The notes: a model not told the origin generated them from the letters alone. DNA of 64,000 nucleotides from an uncultured Kiritimatiellota bacterium (GCA_934635045.1 CAKTZA010000001.1:62001-126000); one strand, 5' to 3'. Shown: positions 28,691 through 37,135, counted from the first letter of the stretch. A program made the numbers and translations.

Positions 28691-29692
28691 CCGTTCGACT
28701 GCCGAATCGACGACGGTGCGACTCTCCTTCGAGAACGCAAAGCCGCCCGCGATCCACGCGCGCAGGTCGGCGAGGGGACGCATGCCATCCGTCGCGCCGC
28801 ACGCCGAGAGCGCGCCGACCGCCGCCGTTGCGCCGCACGTCAGGATCTCGGCTTCGGACAGGCCCCGGTAGATGCCGACAAGCGCGCCGGCGCAATAGGC
28901 GTCGCCCGCGCCGGTCTTGCCCTTGATGAAGCCGCAGGGCAGGTCGCAGGACGGCGCTTCGGTCCACGTGCCGTCCCGCCGAAGGGAAACGCCCTTCGCG
29001 GGCAGATGGATGATGACGCGCCTCTGCACGCCAAGGTCCAGCAGCGCGCGCGCGACCGTCTTCAGGTCCGCCGTCGCCGGAAGCCCCGCGATGCGCGCGG
29101 CCTCCGTCTCGTTGACGATGAGGTGATCGACAAACGGCAGCACGTCGCGCACGAGCCCATAGCGGTCGGAATTCTCGCTCACGAGGTCGATCGCCGTCTC
29201 GGCGCCGCGCGCCTTCAGCTCCTTCAGGATGCGCCGCCCGTCGCCCGCGTCGACCTTCGCGAGCAGGAGGAAATAGCCGAGGAGCACGATGTCGCCCGCA
29301 TTCACGCGGCCGAAGGGGAAGTCGTCATAGCCCCAGTCCGCGCTCGCGCCCGGATAGGTGAAGAACGTGCGCTCGCACGAGGCGGCGGCAACGCTCATCA
29401 CGTCCGTAAACGACGTCGCGCCGCGCTTGACGACGACGCCCGCCGTGTCGAGGCCGCGCCGCGCCAGCTCGGACACGGCGAAGCGGCCAAGGTCGTCATC
29501 CCCGACCGCGCCGAACGCGCAGACGGGGATGTCGGGATCGAGGATGTGGATGTCGCAGCCGGTGTTCGGCACAAGCCCGCCCGGAACCTGGGCGAACGAG
29601 CGGATCTGCGTCAGTTCGCCCGCTTTCGGATAGGCGTCGATCTCGTTGATCTTGTCGACGAGAATCGACCCGGCTGCGACGATCTTGCGCAT
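28685..29692 (-). CDS. PfkB-family carbohydrate kinase
   Basis: 335 residues with the ribokinase fold. N-terminal signature GSILVDKI, substrate-side GGLVPNTGCDIHILDPD, AFGAVGDDDLGRF, then NETEAARIAG and the C-terminal ATP/anion-hole signature GKTGAGDAYCAGALVG with catalytic Asp. It phosphorylates a sugar or related alcohol; which one cannot be told. The gene starts 3 nt after the stop of the NagB-like gene, so kinase and deaminase/isomerase probably work on one substrate, such as an amino sugar. Confidence 0.85.
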   Translation of the reverse strand: MRKIVAAGSILVDKINEIDAYPKAGELTQIRSFAQVPGGLVPNTGCDIHILDPDIPVCAFGAVGDDDLGRFAVSELARRGLDTAGVVVKRGATSFTDVMSVAAASCERTFFTYPGASADWGYDDFPFGRVNAGDIVLLGYFLLLAKVDAGDGRRILKELKARGAETAIDLVSENSDRYGLVRDVLPFVDHLIVNETEAARIAGLPATADLKTVARALLDLGVQRRVIIHLPAKGVSLRRDGTWTEAPSCDLPCGFIKGKTGAGDAYCAGALVGIYRGLSEAEILTCGATAAVGALSACGATDGMRPLADLRAWIAGGFAFSKESRTVVDSAVERL

Positions 29693-29695
29693 CGC

Positions 29696-30640
29696 TCAGT
29701 TCGCCTCCGCCACCAGCGGGCCCGCGAGCTCCTTGAGGAAGAACAGGCGACCGGGGATGGTCGGGATGTAGGACGAGGTGATCCAACGCGTCGGCCCGTA
29801 GCGGAGCGTCATCCAGAGGGACATGCCCTGCCACTGCATGCCGCGGCCGAAGATGCCGTCCGCGCCGCCGATCGCGTAGTCCGCCTGGAACATGAGGCCG
29901 GGGCCCATCGTGTTCGCACGGCACGGCACGAGCGTCGTGCGCGACTTGAACGAGGTCTGCGCGTTCTGCTCGACCGTGAGCGGATGCAGCTGCACCGCGA
30001 TGCGGTAGGGCTGCTTCAGCCATTCCGCGTCGGTCTTGAACTCGGCGCCGATCGTCGGCTCCCAGAACGCGATGTGGCACATGCGGCCGATGCCGTAGAC
30101 GAGGACGAGCTTCGCGCCCTCCTTCTTCAGCGCGGCGAGCTTCTTCGGATAGGTCGGCAGGTTCTTCTTCGTCGCGAAGTTGCGGTGGTCGACGGGAACC
30201 GTCAGCTTGCCGAGCGGGTTGTAGAACGCCTGCTCCATCGCGTACTGGAAGCTCGCGTCGCCGACGAGCGTGTTGCCCTTCGCGTCCGCCCACTCGTCCA
30301 TGTTGAAGCACCAGACGTGCTCGCAGGAGACGTTCCACTCCTTCAGGAAGTAGACCGCCCACTTGTACATGCCCATCGGGCCGACCGGCAGGATGAACGC
30401 GATCTTCTCGCCCGCGTCCTTCGCCTTCTTGATCTCGGCGGCGATCTCGTGGCCCATCTTGACCTCGAACTCGACGAGGTCGTTGCACGGCACCGGCTCG
30501 AACTTCTTGTTCCAGAACTTCTGCGGCTTGCAGACGTCTTCCGGCTTGTTCGCGCAGCACTTGTCGATCTTCTTCATGTCCCACCCGGCGGGATAGAAGC
30601 CCTCCAAGAGGGAACCTTTCACGGTCGAAGCAAAATCCAT
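29696..30640 (-). CDS. Glucosamine-6-phosphate deaminase-like (NagB/RpiA fold) protein
   Basis: 314 residues. Start at 30640 (MDFASTVKGSLLEGFYP) with SD AAAGGA; a longer frame upstream lacks support. AFILPVGPMGMYKWAV and VWCFNMDEWAD match the NagB phosphate-binding and FNMDEY motifs, and LVLVYGIGRMCHIAFWEP corresponds to the GxGxxGHIAFNEP active-site region, with C for G. The protein is longer than E. coli NagB (266). It probably converts an amino-sugar phosphate to fructose-6-P, or a related reaction, and is coupled to the PfkB kinase. Confidence 0.7.
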   Translation of the reverse strand: MDFASTVKGSLLEGFYPAGWDMKKIDKCCANKPEDVCKPQKFWNKKFEPVPCNDLVEFEVKMGHEIAAEIKKAKDAGEKIAFILPVGPMGMYKWAVYFLKEWNVSCEHVWCFNMDEWADAKGNTLVGDASFQYAMEQAFYNPLGKLTVPVDHRNFATKKNLPTYPKKLAALKKEGAKLVLVYGIGRMCHIAFWEPTIGAEFKTDAEWLKQPYRIAVQLHPLTVEQNAQTSFKSRTTLVPCRANTMGPGLMFQADYAIGGADGIFGRGMQWQGMSLWMTLRYGPTRWITSSYIPTIPGRLFFLKELAGPLVAEAN

Positions 30641-30676
30641 GACGGATTGTCCTTTCTTTAGTTTTTGATGACGTGA

Positions 30677-30682
30677 ATTATA
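30677..30682 (-). promoter_or_regulatory. -10 box of the NagB-like/PfkB operon
   Basis: The minus strand reads TTTGCTATAATTCACG about 36 nt before ATG at 30640. Confidence 0.5.
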
Positions 30683-30690
30683 GCAAAACC

Positions 30691-31290
30691 TCACCAGAAT
30701 TGCCATTGCCCCGTGCGCAGCACCCACAGGCCAAGGACGAGATTCGTCGTCGCGTGCGCGACAATCGCCGCGCCGAGACCGCGCCACAGGTAGAGTCCGC
30801 CGTAGATTGCGCCGGCCAGCGCCCCGACGAGCCAGCGGTCATGCTCGACGGCGAAAAGCGCGACCATCCAGCCGAAGCCCGCAAAGCCGATCAGCCACCG
30901 GCGGAAGAACAGCTCCTCGGCGACGGAGATGACGAACGCACTCCCGACGAGCCGCACGACAATCAGCGCCGCGCTCGCCTCCGCCACGGCCGACGTGCCG
31001 CCCTGTCCGACGATGCACCACGTGCGGTACCACGGCCAGTCAACCTGCTCTGGCAGAATCCACAGGCCGAAGACGAACAGCCCGACCAACAGCCCCCACG
31101 CGAACGCCGCGCAAGACAGGCGGGCAGGGCTGGTGCCCTCGTCCCGCCACTTCCAGACGACAACCGCCGCGAGCAGAAGCGCGACGACCGCCGTGCGCAC
31201 CGCATAGCCCGTCGCCGTCGCCGGCAGCACGGCCATCAGCACCATCCACGCCGCGTAGGGCGCAATCAGCCGGACGGCCTCGCGGTTCAC
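30691..31290 (-). CDS. CPBP intramembrane metalloprotease (CAAX protease-related)
   Basis: About 199 residues, 6-7 membrane segments. The start is taken as GTG at 31290, overlapping the ung stop (GTGA). Catalytic motifs of the Abi/CPBP family are present: EELFFRRWL (glutamates and Arg), the FAVEHDRWLVG segment with His, and HATTNLVLG. Its size and layout (APYAAWMVLMAVLPATA... WPWYRTW) resemble the CAAX-protease-related proteins seen with exosortase systems, but no exosortase is in the window. It acts in the inner membrane on an unknown substrate. Confidence 0.75.
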   Translation of the reverse strand: MNREAVRLIAPYAAWMVLMAVLPATATGYAVRTAVVALLLAAVVVWKWRDEGTSPARLSCAAFAWGLLVGLFVFGLWILPEQVDWPWYRTWCIVGQGGTSAVAEASAALIVVRLVGSAFVISVAEELFFRRWLIGFAGFGWMVALFAVEHDRWLVGALAGAIYGGLYLWRGLGAAIVAHATTNLVLGLWVLRTGQWQFW

Positions 31291-31961
31291 CACCGGATCG
31301 GTTCCTTCCCGTGCGTCACGAGGTAGTCGTTGCACGCCTTGAAGTGTCCGCACCCGAAGAAGCCCCGGAACGCGGAAAGCGGCGACGGATGGGCACAGGC
31401 GAGGACAAGGTTCTTCGACCGGTCGACGAACGCCGCCTTGCGCTGGGCGTAGGAGCCCCAGAGCAGGTAGACGAGCCCTTCGCGTTCCTCGGCGAGCTTG
31501 CGGACGACCGCGTCGGTGAACGTCTCCCAGCCACGCCCCTGATGAGACCCGGCCATCGACGAGTCACCGCCCGCGACCGTCAGCGTCGCGTTCAGGAGCA
31601 GGACGCCCTGCTCGGCCCAGTGCGTGAGGTCGCCGTCACGCGAGAGGAAGTCGCCGCCGAACTCGTCCTGCAGCTCCTTGTAGATGTTGACGAGCGACGG
31701 CGGCAGCTGCACGCCCTTCTGCACCGAGAAGCAGAGCCCGTGCGCCTGGCGCGGATTGTGATAGGGATCCTGTCCGAGGATGACGACCTTCACCTGGTCA
31801 AAGGGCGTGCGGTCAAAGGCGTTGAAGATCAGCTTCGCCGGCGGATAGCACACGCTCCGCGCATACGCCGCGCGGACGAATTTCACGAGCTCGGCGAAGT
31901 AGGGCTTCTCGAACTCGTCCGCCAGCACGCGCTTCCACGACTCGTCAATGCGCACGTTCAT
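31287..31961 (-). CDS. ung: Uracil-DNA glycosylase (family 1)
   Basis: 224 residues of standard length. The water-activating motif GQDPYHNPRQAHGLCFSV (catalytic Asp about 65), NIYKEL, GVLLLNATLTV and the Leu-intercalation loop HPSPLSAFRGF are all intact. It removes uracil from DNA in the first step of base excision repair. ATG at 31961 is preferred over the upstream GTG at 31967. It lies 7 nt after the NSS symporter stop and overlaps the CPBP protease gene. Confidence 0.95.
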   Translation of the reverse strand: MNVRIDESWKRVLADEFEKPYFAELVKFVRAAYARSVCYPPAKLIFNAFDRTPFDQVKVVILGQDPYHNPRQAHGLCFSVQKGVQLPPSLVNIYKELQDEFGGDFLSRDGDLTHWAEQGVLLLNATLTVAGGDSSMAGSHQGRGWETFTDAVVRKLAEEREGLVYLLWGSYAQRKAAFVDRSKNLVLACAHPSPLSAFRGFFGCGHFKACNDYLVTHGKEPIRW

Positions 31962-31968
31962 GGCCACA

Positions 31969-33348
31969 TCACTTCACGAACTTGTCCAGAAGGCCGAGGA
32001 AGAAGATCACGAAGATGAGAATCGGCAGCACGTAAGTGCAGTAGACGCGCACCGGCCCGGTTGGGAAGCGCAGCCCACGCCCCGTGTTCGCCTCTAACCG
32101 AAGCTTGCCCCAGCTCCAGCCGTAGTGATGGCAGCAGTAGCACGCAAAGGCCATGCTGCCCAGCGGCAGGAACAGGCTGGAGACGAGGAAGTCCTCAAGG
32201 TCGAGGACGGACGAGTTCGCGCCAAACGGATGGAACCCGCGCCAGACGCCGAACCCGAGGATGCACGGCAGGGCGAGGACGGCGAGCGCGACGCCCGCGA
32301 CGAGCCCGGCCCGGCGGCGGCTCCAGCCGAAGTAGTCCATGAGGCACGCGAGGATGTTCTCGAAGACGGCAATGACCGCCATCAGGGACGCGCCGCTCAG
32401 GAAGGCGAAGAAAAGCGTGCCCCAGAACTGCCCGGACGGCAGGCTGTTGAAGAGGCTCGGCAACGTCGCGAAGATGAGCCCGGTTCCCTGCTTCAGATCC
32501 ACGCCGCAGGCAAAGCAGGCCGGGACGACGACAGCGCCGACCGCGAGGGCGACGAACGTGGCGATGAGCCAGACGGCCAGAGCCCCGCCAAACACCTTCC
32601 GCTCCTGGCCGATGTAGCTGCCGAAGACGGACATCGCGCCGATGCCGATCGAGAGCGTGCAGAACGACTGGTTCATCGCCTCGATGAGCACCGGGATGGG
32701 GCCGATGGCCTCCACGCGCGGGTAGTCGGGAATCAGGTAGAACTTGAGGCCCGCGAAGTCGTTGAGCCGCGCGTCCAGCCGGATGCTGTGCACGGCCAGC
32801 GCGGCAATCATCACCAGCAGGCAGGGCATCAGCCACATCGCCACGCGCACCGCGCCCTTCTGCAGCCCGCACATGCCGACGAGCGTCGTGACCGCCGTCA
32901 CCGCGAGCATCGCCGTCACCATGCTGCGCGGGTCGCTGCGCAGGCCGTCAAACGCCGCGCTGACGGCGGCGGCGTCAAGGCCGACAAACGCGCCGTTCGC
33001 CATCCGCACGAGATAGATGAACATCCACCCCGTGAGCGTCGTGCAGAACATCAGCAGGACGATGCTTCCGAGGAAGCCGGCGATGCCGTGCAGGCGCCAG
33101 AGCCGCCGACGGGGCGTCAGCGTCTCGTGGAGACGCGCAATCGAGCGCTTGGCGGCGCGGCCCGTGCCGAACTCCATAAAGAGAATCGGCAGCCCGATCA
33201 GCACCAGGAAGACGAGGTGCAGGGCGACGAACCAGCCGCCGCCGTTCTGCCCGACGACAGAGGGGAATCGCCAGACATTGCCAAGGCCGACCGCGACGCC
33301 GGCGGACAGCAGGATGAAGCCGAGACGGCTCGTCAGTTTCTCTCTCAT
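31969..33348 (-). CDS. NSS-family sodium-dependent symporter
   Basis: 459 residues, 11-12 membrane segments. The N-terminus TSRLGFILLSAGVAVGLGNVWRFPSVVGQNGGG carries the SLC6/LeuT TM1 signature with the unwound Na+/substrate-binding centre (AVGLGNVWRFP). It imports an amino acid or amine with sodium across the inner membrane; substrate unknown. It heads the symporter-ung-CPBP run, with a TATAAT box at 33396-33401 and a leader holding AAAGGAAAG. Confidence 0.9.
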   Translation of the reverse strand: MREKLTSRLGFILLSAGVAVGLGNVWRFPSVVGQNGGGWFVALHLVFLVLIGLPILFMEFGTGRAAKRSIARLHETLTPRRRLWRLHGIAGFLGSIVLLMFCTTLTGWMFIYLVRMANGAFVGLDAAAVSAAFDGLRSDPRSMVTAMLAVTAVTTLVGMCGLQKGAVRVAMWLMPCLLVMIAALAVHSIRLDARLNDFAGLKFYLIPDYPRVEAIGPIPVLIEAMNQSFCTLSIGIGAMSVFGSYIGQERKVFGGALAVWLIATFVALAVGAVVVPACFACGVDLKQGTGLIFATLPSLFNSLPSGQFWGTLFFAFLSGASLMAVIAVFENILACLMDYFGWSRRRAGLVAGVALAVLALPCILGFGVWRGFHPFGANSSVLDLEDFLVSSLFLPLGSMAFACYCCHHYGWSWGKLRLEANTGRGLRFPTGPVRVYCTYVLPILIFVIFFLGLLDKFVK

Positions 33349-33395
33349 GCGAAAATCTCTTTCCTTTTGCTTCTTCGCTTCGTAATGAACGTCAT

Positions 33396-33401
33396 ATTAT
33401 A
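33396..33401 (-). promoter_or_regulatory. -10 box of the NSS-ung-CPBP run
   Basis: The minus strand reads TTTTGGTATAATATGACG. It overlaps the region just before the D-lactate dehydrogenase stop at 33412. Confidence 0.5.
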
Positions 33402-33411
33402 CCAAAATCCG

Positions 33412-34476
33412 TCATCGGGAAATCGCGAAGCACCGTCCGTTGCGGCGGTTGGGGCACGTCGGCGGCTTCGCCGCGCCGGACGCGCCGGAGCACCGGTAGC
33501 AGATCTCGTTCTCCAGCGGCCCGCCGGCGAAGTAGGCGTCGAGGTTCGCGCAGGTCGTCGACGCGATGTTCGCGAGCGCCTCGCGCGTCAGGAACGCCTG
33601 GTGCGACGTCACGATGACGTTCGGCATTGAGACCAGCAGCGCGAGCACCTTGTCCTGCTTCACGCGCTGCGAGCGGTCTTCGTAGAACCAGTCGCTCTCC
33701 TCCTCGTACACGTCGAGGCCCGCACCGCCGAGCCGCCCGTCGCGCAAGGCGTCCAGAAGGGCCTCGCTCTCGATGAGGCCGCCGCGCGACGTGTTGACGA
33801 GCAGCGCGCCGGGCTTCATCTTTCCGATCGTCTCGGCGTTGAAGAGGTGATGCGTCTCCGGCGTCAGCGGACAGTGCAGCGAGACGACGTCCGACTCGGC
33901 GAGCAGCCGGTCGAGCGTCACGTAGTCGAGACCGCTCGCCGGGTTCGGGAAGGCGTCGTAGGCGAGGACGCGCATGCCGAGCCCCTTGCAGATGTCGCAG
34001 AAAATGCGCCCGATCCTGCCCGTGCCGACGACGCCCGCCGTCTTGCCGTGGAGATCCATGCCCGTCAGCCCGACGAGCGAGAAGTTGAAGTCGCGCGTCC
34101 GCGCCGCCGCCTTGTGCAGATGGCGGTTGAGCGTCATCAGGAGCGACATCGCGTGCTCCGCGACGGCGTAGGGCGAATAGGCCGGCACGCGCACGACCGT
34201 CAGCCCCTTCTCGAACGCCGCCTTGAAGTCGACGTTGTTGTAGCCCGCGCACCGCAGGGCGAGCACCTTCACGCCGCGCGAGACAAGCCCCTCGACGGTC
34301 GCCGCGTCGATCTCGTCGTTCACGAACGCGCAGACGCCCGCGCAGCCTTCCGCGAGCGGCACGGACGCCGCCCGGAGCCGCGTCTCGAAATACCGAAACT
34401 CATAACGCCCCGCATTCGCCGCGTCGAACGACGCGCGATCATAGGGCTTTGCGTCAAACACTGCAATCTTCGTCAT
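33412..34476 (-). CDS. ldhA: D-lactate dehydrogenase (2-hydroxyacid dehydrogenase family)
   Basis: 354 residues. Start at 34476 with SD GGAGGTG. The NAD-binding glycine motif VGTGRIGRIF, the NTSRGGLIES catalytic Arg segment, the Glu motif in GLDVYEEESDWFYEDRS and SHQAFLTREAL (catalytic His) are typical of fermentative D-LDH. It reduces pyruvate to D-lactate, regenerating NAD+. The ~30-residue C-terminal extension has four cysteines (CYRCSG, then CPNRRNGRCF), unlike the E. coli enzyme and suggestive of metal or redox control. Confidence 0.9.
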   Translation of the reverse strand: MTKIAVFDAKPYDRASFDAANAGRYEFRYFETRLRAASVPLAEGCAGVCAFVNDEIDAATVEGLVSRGVKVLALRCAGYNNVDFKAAFEKGLTVVRVPAYSPYAVAEHAMSLLMTLNRHLHKAAARTRDFNFSLVGLTGMDLHGKTAGVVGTGRIGRIFCDICKGLGMRVLAYDAFPNPASGLDYVTLDRLLAESDVVSLHCPLTPETHHLFNAETIGKMKPGALLVNTSRGGLIESEALLDALRDGRLGGAGLDVYEEESDWFYEDRSQRVKQDKVLALLVSMPNVIVTSHQAFLTREALANIASTTCANLDAYFAGGPLENEICYRCSGASGAAKPPTCPNRRNGRCFAISR

Positions 34477-34520
34477 GGCCACACCTCCCTTGATTTTGAG
34501 AACAGGGGAATTCTACCATA

Positions 34521-34657
34521 TTTCGCCCGTCCGCGTAAAGCCCGCCGCGCGTGAGCCACTGGGCCTGGGCATGAAAAGACGATCCGCTCCCTGCGAAACG
34601 GACAGTCGTTCGCATCAGTGGCCCGTCGCGCGTGTCCCTGTCGCTTGCCGACGTGCG
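34521..34657. repeat. Composite dispersed repeat, copy 1
   Basis: 34521-34545 (TTTCGCCCGTCCGCGTAAAG...) recurs identically for 25 bp at 37399-37423. 34570-34628 is similar to 55041-55100 (GATCCGCTC..TGCGA..GTCGTTCGCA). 34637-34657 (CCTGTCGCTTGCCGACGTGCG, 21 bp) is the exact reverse complement of 55128-55148. It appears to be a mosaic of small mobile or palindromic elements. Confidence 0.7.
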
Positions 34658-34798
34658 ACGTGCTTCGGGGCAACGGTGCTCGGCCGACCCGCCTACGCGA
34701 GTTGATTTCAGAACATTCGTCGCACATCCCGAAAGGAGCGCTCCGCCGATCAGCAAGACAGACCAGCGGCAACGTTTCAGAAACGTCTTAAACGTCAA
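34652..34798 (-). pseudogene. Lipoprotein N-terminal remnant
   Basis: From TTG at 34798, nine nt after the upstream lipoprotein's stop, the frame encodes a clean lipoprotein signal (RWSVLLIGGALLSGCATN). About 20 residues later it enters the composite repeat and becomes nonsense. Presumably a second lipoprotein of the 36180 operon cut short by insertion of the repeat. Confidence 0.5.
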
Positions 34799-34806
34799 AT
34801 GCGCCC

Positions 34807-36180
34807 TTACTTCTTCGTCTTGCCTGTCGTGATGAGCGGCGACTGGACGATGTTGACGACGATGGCGCCCTTGCGGACGATTTCAAACGTGCTGCCTTTC
34901 TTGGCATAGCGCGGCGTCGCATAGCTGATGTCAATCGCCAAGTCGCCGACCTTTCCGGCGAACCACTGCGTCTTGTCGAGCCCCAGAAGCGCTTTCGTGT
35001 CGCCGAAGGTCGGGACGCCCTCGCCGTACATCTGCGCGAGCGCGGACTGCCCTTCCGCCGTGTCGGCAACGGGGATCTTCGCGCCGTATTCCGCCTCCAG
35101 CCGCGCCAGAATCTTCTGCGCCTGCGCCGCCAGTTCCTCGTCCGTGACAGCGCCGTCAAACGGACGGCGGAGCGCAAACGTTCCGAACGGCATGCCCAAG
35201 AGCCTGATGGACTGATTGACCTTGCGTTCCGTCAGGCCCTCGAAAGGCGCGTCCAGCGGCGTCCACTCCCGCGTGACGGTCGCCGACGCATTGGTCTGCC
35301 ACAAGGCGGACGAGAGAACGTTCGTCTGCGTCGGCGTGTCGAGGTCGATGCCGAAAAGCCGGTTGACCGTCTCGCGCAGTCGCTTCGCCGCCTTGTGTGC
35401 CGCCTTTTGTTCCTTGGTCGGCACGAGTCCGCTGGACGTGGCCGAACACATCTCGTTCGTGTAGACGGGAATCTTGTCGCCCGGCTTGTATGAAGAGGAC
35501 ACATGCACCCAATGCCTCGAATATGCAACGATGATGCTGTATTCGCCCTTGTCGCTCAACATGCCGCTGACGCGGTAATCGGTCGCCGCTTTCTCACCCT
35601 GTCGCTCGCCCCCAAAATAGACAAAACCCGAAGCGAAACTTGAGCCTCGGTCGTTCGACTCTTTGCACCGTTCAGCCAGTTGGCGAACAGATTCCTTCGC
35701 TTCCTCCTCCGTCTCATCCGTGCGGCATTGCATCTTGATGCCTAAACGCTTTTCCATGTCCGCGGCAATCTTGCCGACCGTCTCGCGGCATTCGGCATGC
35801 GTCCTTATCTTCTTGCCGGAACAAGACGACCAACCGCCAAGCGAGAGACTGCAATGCTCGAGAGCCTTTTCCTTGCCCTTGAACGAAAGGAACATCCGTT
35901 CGCAACCGAAATACGGCGTGGCCAGTCGCGCCTCGGCGTGATGATGCCAGTTCGTGGTCGTCGTCTTCGTGCGCGGATCGTAGTTCGCATTCACGGAAGT
36001 GCGAATCAGGTCGCCGAACGTCTGCGCATATTCGGTCGAGCCGATCTCAAATTCAAAGGGCGAATCTGCGACGACGGTTCCCTGCTCGACGCGATACCCC
36101 GGTGCGCTCACGCATCCTGACAGGGCCATCGCCGCCCATGCCGCAAAGGCCATTGTGCCCATCATCCTGACAGTCTTCAT
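34807..36180 (-). CDS. Hypothetical lipoprotein
   Basis: 457 residues. Start at 36180 (MKTVRMMGTM) with SD AAAGGA; lipobox LSGC at Cys about 23. No known domain; the mature part contains cysteines (FGCERMFLSF, CSLSLGGWSSCSGKK, HAECRETVGKI) and a C-terminal segment with ILARLEAEYGAKIPVADTAE. Probably anchored to the outer membrane. It is preceded by a TATAAT box and followed by a broken second lipoprotein. Confidence 0.6.
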   Translation of the reverse strand: MKTVRMMGTMAFAAWAAMALSGCVSAPGYRVEQGTVVADSPFEFEIGSTEYAQTFGDLIRTSVNANYDPRTKTTTTNWHHHAEARLATPYFGCERMFLSFKGKEKALEHCSLSLGGWSSCSGKKIRTHAECRETVGKIAADMEKRLGIKMQCRTDETEEEAKESVRQLAERCKESNDRGSSFASGFVYFGGERQGEKAATDYRVSGMLSDKGEYSIIVAYSRHWVHVSSSYKPGDKIPVYTNEMCSATSSGLVPTKEQKAAHKAAKRLRETVNRLFGIDLDTPTQTNVLSSALWQTNASATVTREWTPLDAPFEGLTERKVNQSIRLLGMPFGTFALRRPFDGAVTDEELAAQAQKILARLEAEYGAKIPVADTAEGQSALAQMYGEGVPTFGDTKALLGLDKTQWFAGKVGDLAIDISYATPRYAKKGSTFEIVRKGAIVVNIVQSPLITTGKTKK

Positions 36181-36214
36181 GCGCAATGTTCCTTTCGTGA
36201 GTTTCATCATGGGC

Positions 36215-36220
36215 ATTATA
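36215..36220 (-). promoter_or_regulatory. -10 box of the 36180 lipoprotein gene
   Basis: The minus strand reads TTTATGATATAATGCCC about 34 nt before the ATG. Confidence 0.5.
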
Positions 36221-36286
36221 TCATAAATCCTGTTTCGCTGTCGCAAACAGCTTTTACGTCCCTTCGAGAATTCCAATCCGCCAGAA

Positions 36287-36385
36287 TCATGCCGAGGCCG
36301 ATGCATCCGCCCAAAAGAGCTTTCGCGTGACGTTTCTATCGCCATGAAGATAGGCGATGCAGATGTTCGTGTCAATGAGAATCAT
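36287..36385 (-). pseudogene. Truncated VapC-like PIN toxin
   Basis: The ATG overlaps the antitoxin stop (ATGA). The 32-residue product MILIDTNICIAYLHGDRN carries the first PIN aspartate (D5) in the family's LIDTNI motif, then diverges and stops. PIN toxins are ~130 residues, so three of the four acidic metal ligands are absent. It is too short to be a nuclease. Confidence 0.7.
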
Positions 36386-36600
36386 AGGACAACGGCCCTT
36401 CCTCTCGTGCGATGCCCCTCAATGTCGCGAATGATCTCCTGGGTCGACCGCGCGTCTTTCCATGAACCAGACAATGCCTGCAAGGCAGCCCTGCGTTTCG
36501 CGCGGCCTTCATCTTCGATGGGCTTCCTCGTCTGCATGACAGACAGCTCGTCCGTCTCATGCTTCACATGGTCGTCTACCCTAAAGTGCACTTGTGCCAT
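36382..36600 (-). CDS. Antitoxin of the decayed VapBC/RelB-like pair
   Basis: 72 residues. Start at 36600 (MAQVHFRVDDHVKHETDELS) with SD AGGAG; an upstream in-frame ATG at 36639 is less well placed. The N-terminal AQVHFRVDD resembles the ribbon-helix-helix of RelB/DinJ antitoxins. The C-terminal half (ALSGSWKDARSTQEIIRDIE) resembles the toxin-neutralising tail of VapB-type antitoxins. It may be a natural hybrid or an internal deletion. Its partner toxin is truncated, so it may persist only as an orphan repressor. Confidence 0.6.
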   Translation of the reverse strand: MAQVHFRVDDHVKHETDELSVMQTRKPIEDEGRAKRRAALQALSGSWKDARSTQEIIRDIEGHRTRGRAVVL

Positions 36601-36685
36601 GACTTTTCTCCTCATGATGTTGTGGATGCTATACCGCATTTCGCTTTACATTGTCAAGCGCCCAAAGCCCTGCGGATTGTCATTT

Positions 36686-36717
36686 CCATTCTCACTTTTT
36701 TTAAAAAGTGAGAATGG
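36686..36717. repeat. 32-bp perfect palindrome
   Basis: 15-bp arms CCATTCTCACTTTTT and AAAAAGTGAGAATGG around TT. It lies between the 36770-37123 gene and the antitoxin gene, both on the minus strand. The AT-rich core is not that of an ordinary terminator. Could be an operator, a protein-binding site or an element end. Confidence 0.8.
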
Positions 36718-36769
36718 AGGCTTATCGTGAAACGGGACAGGGGCAATGCAACGATTACTTTCTAATCCA

Positions 36770-37123
36770 TCAGAAAAGAATCGCCAACCCCACGACGAGA
36801 GCATACAACCACCAACGGCTGAAAATCGCCGTCGCGAGAGACGCAACCGACAGGCAGATCTCATGGCAGGCGGGCAATAGGCCATTCGGCATCAACCGCC
36901 AAAGCGTTCCACCACCCAAACCGACTCCTGACCGTCCAACGCGACAGTAGGGTTCGTCGCCCACGAGCGCAGTCCACACCGACGCATACGCAGAGCGGTC
37001 GCTCAGCCAAGCCACGAATCCGGCAGTCAACACCAAAAGTCCGACAATCCCGATGAGGCCGAAAATCAGCCTCAAGATAAACATTCCTATGTCTCGATCA
37101 TATTCTCGGACTTCAATAGACAT
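36770..37123 (-). CDS. Small hypothetical membrane protein
   Basis: 117 residues with two or three membrane segments (ILRLIFGLIGIVGLLVLTAG about 16-38; another near the C-terminus, WWLYALVVGLAILF). No family recognised. It starts 12 nt after the stop of the 37327 small gene and is probably cotranscribed from its promoter. Confidence 0.5.
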   Translation of the reverse strand: MSIEVREYDRDIGMFILRLIFGLIGIVGLLVLTAGFVAWLSDRSAYASVWTALVGDEPYCRVGRSGVGLGGGTLWRLMPNGLLPACHEICLSVASLATAIFSRWWLYALVVGLAILF

Positions 37124-37135
37124 CGCAAGCGCCCT

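Noticed and set aside
28472..30661. Plus-strand open frame opposite the kinase and NagB-like genes
   Set aside because: Only its first ~50 residues are protein-like (DUF2235 fragment). The rest is antisense of two well-supported enzymes.
36686..36717. The palindrome as a rho-independent terminator
   Set aside because: The stem is AT-rich toward the loop and lacks a downstream T run on either strand.
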